The notes under the pieces were generated by a model. That model saw only the letters and a program-made list of their open reading frames with translations, ran no database searches and was not told where the DNA came from. Source: an uncultured Bacilli bacterium (GTDB lineage Bacteria; Bacillota_I; Bacilli_A; RF39; UBA660). From it: a stretch of DNA of 64,000 nt. Positions 35,478-43,962 of this stretch are shown piece after piece. Position 1 is the first letter of the stretch, and every line of letters starts with the position of its first letter. The translations under genes and the position numbers were made by a program. The stretch covers positions 1 to 64,000 of the forward strand of contig CAKPCH010000004.1 in assembly GCA_934141535.1 (NCBI GenBank). The letters are read 5' to 3'.

Positions 35478-35508
35478 AAATAGAATATAATTATTTATTC
35501 TTTTTTTA
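35478..35508 (+). terminator. Terminator after the GNAT gene
   Basis: AGAATA, TAATTAT loop, TTATTCT and seven T. An almost identical hairpin ends the next gene (36399-36429). Confidence 0.65.
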
Positions 35509-35530
35509 TATAAAGAAGGGGTAGGAAAAG

Positions 35531-36397
35531 ATGATTGATTTACATACACATACAAAATATTCTGATGGCACATGGGATATTAAAAAACTGCTTACTGAAG
35601 CGCAAAAAAATAACGTTGAACTTTTATCAATAACGGATCATGATACAGTAAAGGCACATTTAGAATTAGAAAAGATAGATTATTCAAAATATTTTACTGG
35701 GAAAATAATATCAGGTGCTGAATTTAATTGTGTCTTTGATAATGCAAAAATAGAACTTTTAGGTTATAATTTTGATGTAAATAAAATGGATAAGTGGATT
35801 ATAAAAACATATAATACAGAAAGTAAAAAACCAAATTTACTTGAGGAATTTAATTTATTAATGAATGCTTGTCATAAAAACAACATTAAAGTAGATAATA
35901 TTGATTATAAAACAGACATGGGATGGCCAATAGATTATATATATGAATCTATAAAAAAATATCCAGAAAATAGACAATATTTTTCTAAAAAAGAATGGGA
36001 TGATATAGATCATTTCTTTAGGTGTTGTACTTGTAACATAGATTTTCCATTATATATAGATTTTTCTTATCAGACACCAGATGCTAAATTAGTTTCTACT
36101 GAGATTAGAAAATTAGGAGGTAAAGTCTTTTTAGCACATTTGTTTACTTATCCACTTAGAGATTATAAAAAGTATTTGGATAGTTTGGTAAAAGAAAATA
36201 TAATAGATGGTATAGAAACTTATTATTCAAAATTTACTAATGAACAAATAGAATTTATTAGAAATTATTGTCAAAATAATAATCTATATATGTCAGCTGG
36301 AACAGATTGTCATGGGAGTAAAAAACCAGATAGAAAAGTTGGAATTGGATATGGAAATATGGATGTACCAATAAAGGTTGTTGAAGACTGGATTTAA
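35531..36397 (+). CDS. PHP-domain phosphoesterase
   Basis: A 288-aa PHP protein. Metal motifs: DLHTHTKYSDGT (HxH), SITDHDT, FLAHLF and the final GTDCHGSKKPDRKVGIG. The layout is that of the small 3',5'-nucleoside-bisphosphate phosphatase/RNase AM group; the exact substrate is not certain. An insert around residues 75-175 is less conserved. GGGGTAGG precedes the ATG. Confidence 0.85.
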   Translation: MIDLHTHTKYSDGTWDIKKLLTEAQKNNVELLSITDHDTVKAHLELEKIDYSKYFTGKIISGAEFNCVFDNAKIELLGYNFDVNKMDKWIIKTYNTESKKPNLLEEFNLLMNACHKNNIKVDNIDYKTDMGWPIDYIYESIKKYPENRQYFSKKEWDDIDHFFRCCTCNIDFPLYIDFSYQTPDAKLVSTEIRKLGGKVFLAHLFTYPLRDYKKYLDSLVKENIIDGIETYYSKFTNEQIEFIRNYCQNNNLYMSAGTDCHGSKKPDRKVGIGYGNMDVPIKVVEDWI

Positions 36398-36398
36398 A

Positions 36399-36429
36399 AT
36401 AAGAATATAATTATTTATTCTTTTTTTTT
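36399..36429 (+). terminator. Terminator after the PHP gene
   Basis: AAGAATA, TAATTAT loop, TTATTCTT and a long T run. It is a near copy of the hairpin at 35478. Confidence 0.65.
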
Positions 36430-36461
36430 ATCTTTTTCATAATCTTTAATAGGAGGATTTT

Positions 36462-37625
36462 ATGAAAAAAATATTTATACTTTTTATAGCTTTATTCATG
36501 TTTATACCATGTATAAAAGCAGATGAAAAGTCTTTAGCTAGTAATGCTAAAAGTGCAATTATATTAGAAGAATCTACAGGAGAAGTCTTGTATGAATTTA
36601 ATTCACATGAAAAAATGCCACCAGCATCTATGACTAAGATGATGAGTTTATTATTAATAATGGAGTCAATAGAAAAAAATGTTATAAAATGGGATCAGAT
36701 GATAACTGTAAGTGCTAATGCATCAAGTATGGGCGGGTCTCAAATATTACTTGAAACAGGAGAAGAAATGAGTGTAGATGATCTTGTTAAAGGTATAGCA
36801 ATTGCTTCAGGTAATGATGCTGTGGTCGCACTTGCAGAAGCTATTGCTGGAACAGAAGAAAACTTTGTTACTATGATGAATGATAAAGTACAAGAATTAG
36901 GATTAAAAGATACTAACTTTAAAAATTGTCATGGATTAGATGAAGAAGGACATTATTCAAGTGCTTATGATATGGCTCATATAGCGCAGCAATTAGTACG
37001 ACATGAAAAAATATTAGAATATTCTAGTATATATGATACATATTTAAGAGAAGGTACAAATAGAAAGATATGGCTTGTTAATACAAATAAATTAGTAAAA
37101 TTTAAAAAAGGTGTAGATGGTTTAAAGACAGGATTTACAGATGGTGCTGGATATTGTTTAACTGCTACTATGAAAAAAGATGGTATGAGAATAATAACTA
37201 CAGTAATGGGAGAACCAGATAGTACAACTAGAAATAGTGAAGTATCAAGTATGTTAGATTATGCGTTTGCTAAAATGGCTTTAAAGAAAGTACTATCTAA
37301 AAATAGTGTAGTACAAAAAGTGGATTTAACAAAAGCAAAACAAATAATTGAAATAGTACCAGTAAAAGATGTAAATGTTTTATATGAAAAAATATCTGGT
37401 GAAATCACTCCAACATATAAAATAAAATTAAAAGATATAAAATTACCAGTAAAGAATAAAGATATAGTAGGAGAATTATTATTATATAATGATTCTAAAT
37501 TAATAAATAGAGTAAATTTAACAGTAAAAAATGATGTAGAGAAGTGTAATTTATTCCAACTATATATTAAGTATTTAAAAAATATACTTAAAGGAGATAT
37601 AAAATTTAATAAAATAAACTTGTAA
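36462..37625 (+). CDS. dacF: D-alanyl-D-alanine carboxypeptidase, DacF-like
   Basis: A 387-aa penicillin-binding protein of the PBP5/DacF family. A signal peptide (residues 1-20) is followed by the catalytic SxxK in PPASMTKMMSL (about residue 56), SGN (AIASGNDAVVAL, about 117) and KTG (GLKTGFTDGAGY, about 221). The C-terminal beta domain ends in a basic amphipathic helix (LYIKYLKNILKGD) for membrane attachment. It trims D-Ala from peptidoglycan stem peptides. The dacF name suggests spore cortex work, but a vegetative DacA role is possible. AGGAGG precedes the ATG. Confidence 0.9.
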   Translation: MKKIFILFIALFMFIPCIKADEKSLASNAKSAIILEESTGEVLYEFNSHEKMPPASMTKMMSLLLIMESIEKNVIKWDQMITVSANASSMGGSQILLETGEEMSVDDLVKGIAIASGNDAVVALAEAIAGTEENFVTMMNDKVQELGLKDTNFKNCHGLDEEGHYSSAYDMAHIAQQLVRHEKILEYSSIYDTYLREGTNRKIWLVNTNKLVKFKKGVDGLKTGFTDGAGYCLTATMKKDGMRIITTVMGEPDSTTRNSEVSSMLDYAFAKMALKKVLSKNSVVQKVDLTKAKQIIEIVPVKDVNVLYEKISGEITPTYKIKLKDIKLPVKNKDIVGELLLYNDSKLINRVNLTVKNDVEKCNLFQLYIKYLKNILKGDIKFNKINL

Positions 37626-37656
37626 ATACTTAGAATATTAATTCTAGGTATTTTTG
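37621..37656 (+). terminator. dacF terminator
   Basis: AATACTTAGAAT and AATTCTAGGTATT pair (with one G-U) around ATT, followed by a T run. Confidence 0.7.
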
Positions 37657-37760
37657 TTTAATACTTGCTTTATAACTTTAAAAAGCAATAATAAAATTAA
37701 AATTTTAAACAAAACTTTTTTAAATTGTGTTATTATAATTATGTTAGGAGTTGATTGTTC

Positions 37761-38579
37761 ATGAGACAAATTGAAAGAGAAATTAAAATTTTAAATATAG
37801 ATGTAAATTATATTAAATCTATATTAAAGAAAAATGGAATTGAACCAAAAGGAAAATTTATACAGGATGTTTATGCTTTTGATTTGCCTACAGTAGATGA
37901 ATTGTATAAAAGATATGTAGAAATATTTCTAAAAAGTCATGATATAAGAGGTTTAAAAAAGTTAATTCTTGAAATAAAACCTTGTTTTGATGAAAAAGAT
38001 GTTAGTTTAATAGAGAAAAACTTAGGAACAAAAGATATATTAGATTTTATATCTGATAATAAAAATGATTTCAGTAAATTAAAATCCGATGAAATTTATG
38101 AATTGATGAAGAAAACAAATGAAAATTTTAGTAAGTGGGTAAGATTAAGACAAACAGGTGATAAAACTACTATCACTATTAAAAGAATTGTAAATAGTAA
38201 AGGAGAATATGCGTTAGATGCTGTTAATGAACTTGAATTTGATGTTCCAAGTATAGAAGATGGCAAACAATTATTAGAAGATTTAGGCTATTTTTTTGCA
38301 CGCCATCAAGTTAAAATGAGAATTGCTTATGATTACAAAAATACAGAAATTGTAATTGATAAGTGGCCTAAATTAGCACCTTATATTGAGGTTGAAGGTC
38401 CTACAAAAGAAGAAATAGAAGAAACAGTTTTAATGCTTGGATACAAAGAAAAAGATGCAATAGTAATAAATACTGATGATATTTATAGTGAAAATGGTAT
38501 TGATGTATATTCGAGTGAATATAGTGATTTATCTTTTGATAAAAAAGAATTAAAAGAGATAAATTCATATATGGAATAA
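37761..38579 (+). CDS. CYTH-domain protein
   Basis: A 272-aa protein starting RQIEREIKILNID, an ExExK-type motif of the CYTH superfamily (class IV adenylate cyclase / thiamine triphosphatase). Other charged strands that would line the tunnel are WVRLRQTGDKTTITIKR, NELEFDV and YIEVEGPTKEEIEE. The region between residues 40 and 125 is a helical insert. Tripolyphosphate or nucleotide phosphate is the likely substrate. The ATG at 37761 is chosen over TTG 37755, with AGGAG 10 bases upstream. Confidence 0.75.
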   Translation: MRQIEREIKILNIDVNYIKSILKKNGIEPKGKFIQDVYAFDLPTVDELYKRYVEIFLKSHDIRGLKKLILEIKPCFDEKDVSLIEKNLGTKDILDFISDNKNDFSKLKSDEIYELMKKTNENFSKWVRLRQTGDKTTITIKRIVNSKGEYALDAVNELEFDVPSIEDGKQLLEDLGYFFARHQVKMRIAYDYKNTEIVIDKWPKLAPYIEVEGPTKEEIEETVLMLGYKEKDAIVINTDDIYSENGIDVYSSEYSDLSFDKKELKEINSYME

Positions 38580-38623
38580 AGATAATACGTGTTATAATAT
38601 AATTAAGTTAGGAGTGTTCAAAT

Positions 38624-39019
38624 ATGAAAACAAGAATCGTGCTTACCGGCATATTAAGGGATAATGATTTATTTTTATTAGTAAGAAGAAATGAAAATGA
38701 TGATTTATTTCCTGGCGCTTGGGAATTTCCTGACGGTCATTTAGAGGATGGTGAAACTTTTAAAAAAGGGTTGGAAAGAGAACTTAAAGAAGAAATAGGA
38801 TTTACAGCAAAATTTCAACCAATAATCACTCATTACTACGATGAAATAAAAGAAAAAAACGGTGAACTGGTTCACTATATAGAAATTGATTTTATTTTGA
38901 ATGTTGATAGTTCTAAAGTTAATATTAAGTTAAGCAATGAACATTGCAATTACAAATGGGTTACTAAAGATTCTGAACTTTTTGATGAATTTATAAAAGA
39001 TAAATTATCAAATATATAG
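38624..39019 (+). CDS. Nudix hydrolase (MutT-like)
   Basis: A 131-aa Nudix protein. PGAWEFPDGHLEDGETFKKG followed by LERELKEEIGF gives the full Nudix box (about residues 38-60), preceded by a MutT-like PGxWEFPxG. It probably cleans up oxidised or other non-canonical NTPs. The first half uses more G/C than its neighbours (ACCGGC, GGCGCT), which may signal transfer. Confidence 0.88.
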   Translation: MKTRIVLTGILRDNDLFLLVRRNENDDLFPGAWEFPDGHLEDGETFKKGLERELKEEIGFTAKFQPIITHYYDEIKEKNGELVHYIEIDFILNVDSSKVNIKLSNEHCNYKWVTKDSELFDEFIKDKLSNI

Positions 39020-39073
39020 TTTAAAAATTTGTAATAAAAAATGTTAATAATAATGATAAAAGAGGAAATAAAT

Positions 39074-39982
39074 ATGAGATATAATAAAACTAAAAAGATA
39101 CTTATGTTTTGGTGCTTATTTATAGGTATATGTGCAGTTTTTGGAAGTTTAGGTATGTTTATAGATCCTACTGGTAATTTAATGGGAATGAATGATATAT
39201 TACCATATTTTAAAGTGTTACCTTTTAGTAATATATTATTTCAGAATTTTATATTTCCAGGTATCGCACTTTTAATTGTTAATGGCATATCAAATTTGTT
39301 AGCTTTTTATTTACTTATGAAAAATAAAAAACCTGGTATTATATTAGGAACTATATTTGGTTTTACTTTAATGCTTTGGATTACTATTCAATTCATTATT
39401 CTTCCTATGAATGCATTATCAATAATTTATTTTGTATTTGGTTTTATACAATTAATAACAGGATACATGACTTATGTATTTTATATGCAAGAGAATTTTA
39501 AATTCGATATAAAAAAATATGATAATATTAGTAAAAATAAAAATTGTATAGTTGTTTATTTTTCTAGAATGGGATATACAAGAAAAATCGCCTATGAAAT
39601 AGCAAACCAAGAGTGTTCAGATATTATTGAAATTAAAACAAAAGAAAAAACAGATGGAACTATTGGATTTTGGTGGTGTGGTAGATATGGTATGCATAAA
39701 TGGAATATGGATATAGAAAGCATTGATATTAATTTAAAAGAATATGATAAGGTAATAATTGTATCACCAATTTGGGTATTTAGTATATGTGCTCCTATTA
39801 GAGATTTTTGTTATAAATATGGTAAAGATATAAATGAAGTTACTTATGTATTTACACACTTTATGAAAACTAAGTTTAACATAGTAGCACATGAATTAGA
39901 TAAAATTTTAAATAAAAAAAGAAGTGAATTTATATCAATTTGTATTAGATTTGGTAAGGTAAAAAAGATTTATAATAAATAA
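39074..39982 (+). CDS. Membrane protein with C-terminal flavodoxin-like domain
   Basis: A 302-aa protein: four membrane segments in the first 145 residues, then a soluble flavodoxin-fold domain beginning CIVVYFSRMGYTRKIAYEIA (FMN phosphate loop SRxGxT). Further flavodoxin strands are DKVIIVSPIWVFSICAPIRD and VTYVFTH. It may be a membrane-tethered flavoprotein reductase. ATG 39074 (behind AGAGGAA) is chosen over an upstream start at 39041. Confidence 0.7.
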   Translation: MRYNKTKKILMFWCLFIGICAVFGSLGMFIDPTGNLMGMNDILPYFKVLPFSNILFQNFIFPGIALLIVNGISNLLAFYLLMKNKKPGIILGTIFGFTLMLWITIQFIILPMNALSIIYFVFGFIQLITGYMTYVFYMQENFKFDIKKYDNISKNKNCIVVYFSRMGYTRKIAYEIANQECSDIIEIKTKEKTDGTIGFWWCGRYGMHKWNMDIESIDINLKEYDKVIIVSPIWVFSICAPIRDFCYKYGKDINEVTYVFTHFMKTKFNIVAHELDKILNKKRSEFISICIRFGKVKKIYNK

Positions 39983-39993
39983 AAAGGAGAAAA

Positions 39994-40132
39994 CATGGAA
40001 GAATTATTAAAAAAAGCAAAAGAGTTAAAAACCAAAGTAAAAGAAGGAATGACAGAAGAAGAATTAAAAAAATTAATAAATGGAGTAGAAGAAACTGCAG
40101 TATTAGCTGCAACAACAACATTAATGATGTAA
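39994..40132 (+). CDS. Small helical protein (about 45 aa), frame uncertain
   Basis: AAAAGGAG is followed by an ATG and a short acidic/basic helical peptide: MEELLKKAKELKTKVKEG, then MTEEELKKLINGVEE and a small-residue tail ending before TAA. By the printed coordinates the length is one base off a multiple of three. Either I have miscounted an A-run near 40009-40020 or there is a one-base frameshift there. No known family. Confidence 0.35.
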
Positions 40133-40161
40133 TATATAAATTATTTTAGGAGGTGTTTAAA

Positions 40162-40473
40162 ATAGATTACTTATTGTTTTTGGTTATTATAATAATTTGT
40201 TGTATAATAATACCTAGAAGAAATAAATTATATTTAGAAATAGTTAAGAGAAGAAAGAAAGGTAGGAAAAGAAAAATGCCAAAAGAATTAATGAAAGAAT
40301 TTATAGGAAAAGTTTGTACAATTGTTTTATTTAATGAAACATTTGGAATACAAGGTAAAATAGTTGATATAGAGGAGAATTGGATAAAAATAGAAGAAAA
40401 AAATAAAATTCGTTTGATTAATGGTGACATGATAAGAGATATATCGATAGTTCCTAATAAAAAGCAAAAATAA
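40162..40473 (+). CDS. Small membrane protein with LSm-like (DUF6897-type) domain; ATA at the expected start
   Basis: A perfect AGGAGG (40148-40153) is spaced 8 bases from ATA at 40162, where an ATG would be expected. From there the frame gives a transmembrane helix (DYLLFLVIIIICCIIIP), a basic linker and a compact domain MPKELMKEFIGKVCTIVLFN... GKIVDIEENWIKIEEKNKI. An internal ATG at 40276, with AGGTAGGA upstream, would give just the 65-residue soluble domain and could be the true start. The function is unknown. Confidence 0.5.
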   Translation: MDYLLFLVIIIICCIIIPRRNKLYLEIVKRRKKGRKRKMPKELMKEFIGKVCTIVLFNETFGIQGKIVDIEENWIKIEEKNKIRLINGDMIRDISIVPNKKQK

Positions 40474-40614
40474 ACATAAATTAGTAGTTTGTATAAGAGA
40501 TAGAATATGCAAAAAAACTAGATAAAAAAATTATATATTATATAGAATTAATAAAAAATAATTATTTTAATGAATTATAATTTAATAATAGTACATAAAA
40601 AGGAGAATACTAAT

Positions 40615-40941
40615 ATGAAAAAGACAATTTTGACTATTTTATTATTTGTGGTAGTATTTTTAACTTTAACTGGTTGTAATGATAAAAAAGAAGATAATGG
40701 AAAAGAAAATGATATTTTTTCTTTTAAAGCTACAATAATTGAATGTGAAGAAAAATCCATGATTGTTAAACCAGACGAAGATGAATCAATAAGTAATTCT
40801 GCAAGTGCTGTAAGAGTAGAATTTGTTAATGGATATAATTCTTGTAAGGTTAATGATAGAGTTAAAGTTACTTATGAAGGATATATTAATGAAAGTTATC
40901 CAGTTCAAATTGGTACTACTAAAATTGAATCAATTAAATAA
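40615..40941 (+). CDS. Small lipoprotein (DUF3221-like)
   Basis: A 108-aa protein with a lipoprotein signal ending in the lipobox LTGC (Cys near residue 21), then an acidic linker and a small beta domain: FKATIIECEEKSMIVKPDED and VNDRVKVTYEGYINESYP, which resembles DUF3221/OB-like extracytoplasmic domains. AAAGGAGAA precedes the ATG. The role is unknown. Confidence 0.65.
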   Translation: MKKTILTILLFVVVFLTLTGCNDKKEDNGKENDIFSFKATIIECEEKSMIVKPDEDESISNSASAVRVEFVNGYNSCKVNDRVKVTYEGYINESYPVQIGTTKIESIK

Positions 40942-40962
40942 TAATTAATAAGGAGAAATAAA

Positions 40963-41338
40963 ATGAAAGAAGCTTTGAATAAAATAAGAATTCCTGATAA
41001 AAATAAAAGATAAGATTATTAGTATATTTCTAATATTTTTGTTAGGGGTAATATTGGGAATCTTTTCAAAATGGCTTGATAATTTAAGTATTAATGATTC
41101 AATATGTTGGTATGCTAAAAGTTCAAGCAAAATATCAATTATAATTAGTAGTTTTATATTGTGTGTGATGTTTATATCATCATTTAATATAGGAATGTGG
41201 TATTTTGATTTAAAAAGTGTAATTGATTTATTAATTTTTATAGGAACAATTTTTGTTTTGTATGTAAAACCAAAAAATACTATTTATAGTTTAATAATAT
41301 CAATAGTATTAGCTTTTTTAATCAGTTTTATATTATGA
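40963..41338 (+). pseudogene. Frameshifted small membrane protein gene
   Basis: AAGGAG and an ATG start MKEALNKIRIPDK, then the frame hits TAA at 41011. The reading continues in the +1 frame from about 41000 (KIKDKIISIFLIFLLGVILG, then IFSKWLDNLS...) to 41338, giving four membrane segments. Merging the frames needs one base removed (or two added) in the A-run at 40999-41003. It is either a real pseudogene, a homopolymer sequencing error, or slippage. Confidence 0.6.
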
Positions 41339-41466
41339 CAAAAAGGCCAGTGAAAATTTTGTATCTTTCAAAAATATTACTTGTTTTTTTGCGATATGAT
41401 AATAATATATAAAAAGTAGTTTAAACATATATATACCAATAATGAATGTAAAAAAATAGTAATATG

Positions 41467-41497
41467 TGGTAAACTATAAATAGAAGGTAGGAGTAAT
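41467..41497 (+). promoter_or_regulatory. Shared leader/promoter of the variable surface-protein family (copy 2)
   Basis: TGGTAAACTATAAATAG then AAGGTAGGAGTAAT before the ATG. About 110 bases upstream (41378-41497) match the region upstream of the 54501 pilin, including the ATTACTTGTTTTTTTGC right arm of the frr terminator. Confidence 0.6.
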
Positions 41498-42847
41498 ATG
41501 AGATATAGAAGAAATAATAATGTAACGCTATTACTTATAATGGCTTTAGTAGGTGTGCTTGGAACAACTATAGCATTTGCAGCATTTTCTAGTACATTAA
41601 CTATTAAAGGAGAAGCAAATGTAACACCAATATCAAGTACTTTTGGAGTTAAATTTTCAAGTAATAGTACAAAATTAGAGACTAATAATATAACACCTAC
41701 AGGTAATGGAAGTGCAGCTATTATAAATAATGATGGTAATCCGACTATTAAAAATTTAAATGCTTCATTCACATCACCTGGCGAGAAAGTGGTATATAAA
41801 TTTTATGTATTAAATACTGGTGAATATGATGCATATTTAAGCAGTGTAGTATATAATAATGCACCAAACTCAAGTACGTTTAAATATTGTGATATTCCAA
41901 CTGGAACAGATACTTCATTAGCTAATAGTGCTTGTAGTTCTATAAAAGTGACAACTCAAATAGATACGTTAAGTTATACAGATACAACATTAAATATAAC
42001 TGGTCATGTATTGAAAAAAGGTGCTAGTGAAGTAGTAACAGTAACAATAGAATATCCTAGCGGTTCTAGTATGGCTGATGGTCCATTTTCAATAAGGTTT
42101 GGAAATATATATTTAACATATGGTTCAACAAGTTTAAGTGGAACACCAACATTACCAGAAGAAGAACCAATATGTAAGGCGGTATTAACGTCAGATATGG
42201 GCAATGTGCCAAGTGGAAGTTATGCTGCGGGTGATGAATACACTTGCCAAGTAAATGATACAACAACACATAATTTTTATATATTAAATACTGACGGAGA
42301 TAAAGTAAATTTAATAATGGATAGAAATATATGTAATGATGGTACAGAAGCGACCGCTTCTAATTTATGTACAGTATTTTGGGTTATAAAAGATGATTAT
42401 CTTGCTGCAGGTGGTGATGAAGATAGATGGGGCAAATATTCTTGTACAAAAGGCCCTATAACAGCTTTAAAATATTTAGCCGAGGCAACATCAAGTTGGA
42501 GTAATATACCTTCTTTAAATGAAACATATACAGATGAAAATACATCACAAGATTGGAATTATGGTACTATATTATTAAATGGTAAAGCTAGAATGATAAA
42601 GTCATCAGAAATAAAAACTTTTAAAGAAGCTAAATATTTATTTAACTATTTAAGAAATAATCCTTCAGCTAATTTTTCAAATACAATAGATGGAATATAT
42701 GGATATTGGTCACTTTCATCAGTTAACTGGTATGGTAAAACTTTATATCATATGGGAGGACCAAATTATTCAGTTGTTAATGAAAATGGATATGGTGATT
42801 ATGGAGTCCGTCCAGTTATAACTTTATTAAAGTCAGATTTAGGTTAA
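41498..42847 (+). CDS. CalY/TasA-like surface protein with the family C-terminal lectin-like module
   Basis: A 449-aa protein. The N-terminus (RRNNNVTLLLIMALVGVLGT then FAAFSSTLTIKGEA) and the following beta domain (about 40-215) resemble CalY/TasA-type secreted fibre proteins. From residue 225 it carries the same linker as the pilins (MGNVPSGSYAAGDEYTC) and the DUF6273-like domain, with DDYLAAGGDEDRW and KGPITAL shared with the 54501 pilin, and ends GVRPVITLLKSDLG. Its terminal block is AT-rich like its surroundings and differs from the diversified copies, so it seems not to be a recent mutagenesis target. A CalY-type processing peptidase (SipW) is not nearby. Confidence 0.75.
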   Translation: MRYRRNNNVTLLLIMALVGVLGTTIAFAAFSSTLTIKGEANVTPISSTFGVKFSSNSTKLETNNITPTGNGSAAIINNDGNPTIKNLNASFTSPGEKVVYKFYVLNTGEYDAYLSSVVYNNAPNSSTFKYCDIPTGTDTSLANSACSSIKVTTQIDTLSYTDTTLNITGHVLKKGASEVVTVTIEYPSGSSMADGPFSIRFGNIYLTYGSTSLSGTPTLPEEEPICKAVLTSDMGNVPSGSYAAGDEYTCQVNDTTTHNFYILNTDGDKVNLIMDRNICNDGTEATASNLCTVFWVIKDDYLAAGGDEDRWGKYSCTKGPITALKYLAEATSSWSNIPSLNETYTDENTSQDWNYGTILLNGKARMIKSSEIKTFKEAKYLFNYLRNNPSANFSNTIDGIYGYWSLSSVNWYGKTLYHMGGPNYSVVNENGYGDYGVRPVITLLKSDLG

Positions 42848-42875
42848 ACTATTGAAAATTTCAATAGTTTTTCTT
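42845..42875 (+). terminator. Terminator after the CalY-like gene
   Basis: AAACTATTGA and TCAATAGTTT pair around AAATT, followed by TTC-rich sequence. Confidence 0.7.
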
Positions 42876-42918
42876 TCCTAATTAATTTATACATGATATA
42901 CTTAAAAGGGTGAAATAT

Positions 42919-43487
42919 ATGATTGGTATAATAAAGGCAGAAACTAAAGAATTAGAAGAATATACATCAACATTGATTATTTATCCGGAACAACTCATTC
43001 AGTGTCAGAGGTAAATGGTTATTGGATATCTACGCCTTATTATGATGGTTCTTTCTTTGCGTGGGATGTAGTATCTGACGGCCTGAATAGCAGCAATGTC
43101 AACGATTCTAGCAATAATGGTGTTCGTCCAGTTATGACACTTCTTTCAGAATTATTTGCGCAACCTCTTGCAAGTATATTTGTAAGTTATGATAAAGATT
43201 TATTAGAATTAACTGTAAATGCTATAAGATTATATTCATTATTTTATATTATTAGTTGGTTTAATATTTATGCTTCATCATTTTTTACAGCACTCAATAA
43301 TGGTTTTGTATCTGCTTTAATATCATTCTTAAGAACACTATTATTCCAAGTAGTAGTTATATTAATATTGCCAGAATTACTTGGTATAAATGGAATTTGG
43401 TTATCAGTATTAGTTGCTGAAATATTATCATTAATCGTAAGTATAATTTGTTTTATAACAAACAAAAAGAAATATGAATATGTATAA
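42919..43487 (+). pseudogene. Chimeric remnant: variable lectin-like C-terminus fused to a MATE transporter C-terminus
   Basis: Three pieces join here. At 42919 a short frame contains KELEEYTST, matching KALKEYTST of the 54501 pilin. At about 42972 it breaks into another frame reading DYLSGTTHSVSEVNGYWIST, then the variable block (43037-43119; GAC GGC CTG AAT AGC AGC AAT GTC AAC) and GVRPVMTL. At about 43145 this continues in frame into a MATE multidrug-transporter C-terminus (AQPLASIFVSYDKDLLELTV, IYASSFFTALNNG, GINGIWLSVLVAEILSLI). Neither parent is complete. A product of 161 aa from GTG 43002 is possible but unlikely to work. Confidence 0.75.
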
Positions 43488-43503
43488 GTTAAAGGAGTTA
43501 AAA

Positions 43504-43962
43504 ATGAAAAAATCAGGTATAATTTTAATATTATGTTTATTTATTGTCGCGTTTATTTGTGGTATAGCAACTGGACTTTCAAGAAAGAATAACAGAAGTG
43601 CTATAGATAAAAATATGATTTATGAAAATACTATATCACCTAATGAAGATTTTATAGAAAATGATGAAGATAAAGTTTTTTATACAATTAAGATATATCA
43701 AGATAATAATATTATTAGAGTAGTAACTAGTTCAAATTCTTCATTTACTAAAGATATTAGTTATGAAATAAAATGTGAAAATAAAATAACTAAAGATGAT
43801 ATAAATGTAGAATGGCAAACAATAATGGGAGATACAAATTATACAAAAGAAAATCAACTTGTAGTGGCTGTAATAAGTATATCTTCTAATAAAGAAGTTA
43901 TTAGTGTAAGAAAAGTTAATTTTATTAGTAAAGCAATTGATATTATAAATGAGGTTTTATGA
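43504..43962 (+). CDS. Membrane-anchored small protein of unknown function
   Basis: A 152-aa protein with one N-terminal membrane helix (SGIILILCLFIVAFICGIAT) and an acidic extracytoplasmic beta-rich domain (VFYTIKIYQDNNIIRVVTSS). ATG 43504 follows AAAGGAG; a frame from 43474 overlaps the MATE remnant and is rejected. The last bases overlap the GNAT gene. Not recognised. Confidence 0.55.
   Translation: MKKSGIILILCLFIVAFICGIATGLSRKNNRSAIDKNMIYENTISPNEDFIENDEDKVFYTIKIYQDNNIIRVVTSSNSSFTKDISYEIKCENKITKDDINVEWQTIMGDTNYTKENQLVVAVISISSNKEVISVRKVNFISKAIDIINEVL

Noticed and set aside
35478..36429. Two near-identical hairpins as a mobile repeat element.
   Set aside because: They are simple terminators with a short AT loop and T tails; similarity over about 30 bases is explained by terminator constraints.
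40167..40512. Two overlapping minus-strand frames opposite the LSm-like gene.
   Set aside because: Hydrophobic, Phe/Ile-rich shadows of Lys/Glu-rich coding sequence; the plus strand has a strong RBS and a coherent protein.
42700..42830. Considered as the DGR template repeat.
   Set aside because: It is the coding end of the 41498 gene, differs from the variable blocks at many non-adenine positions and length, and has no reverse transcriptase next to it.
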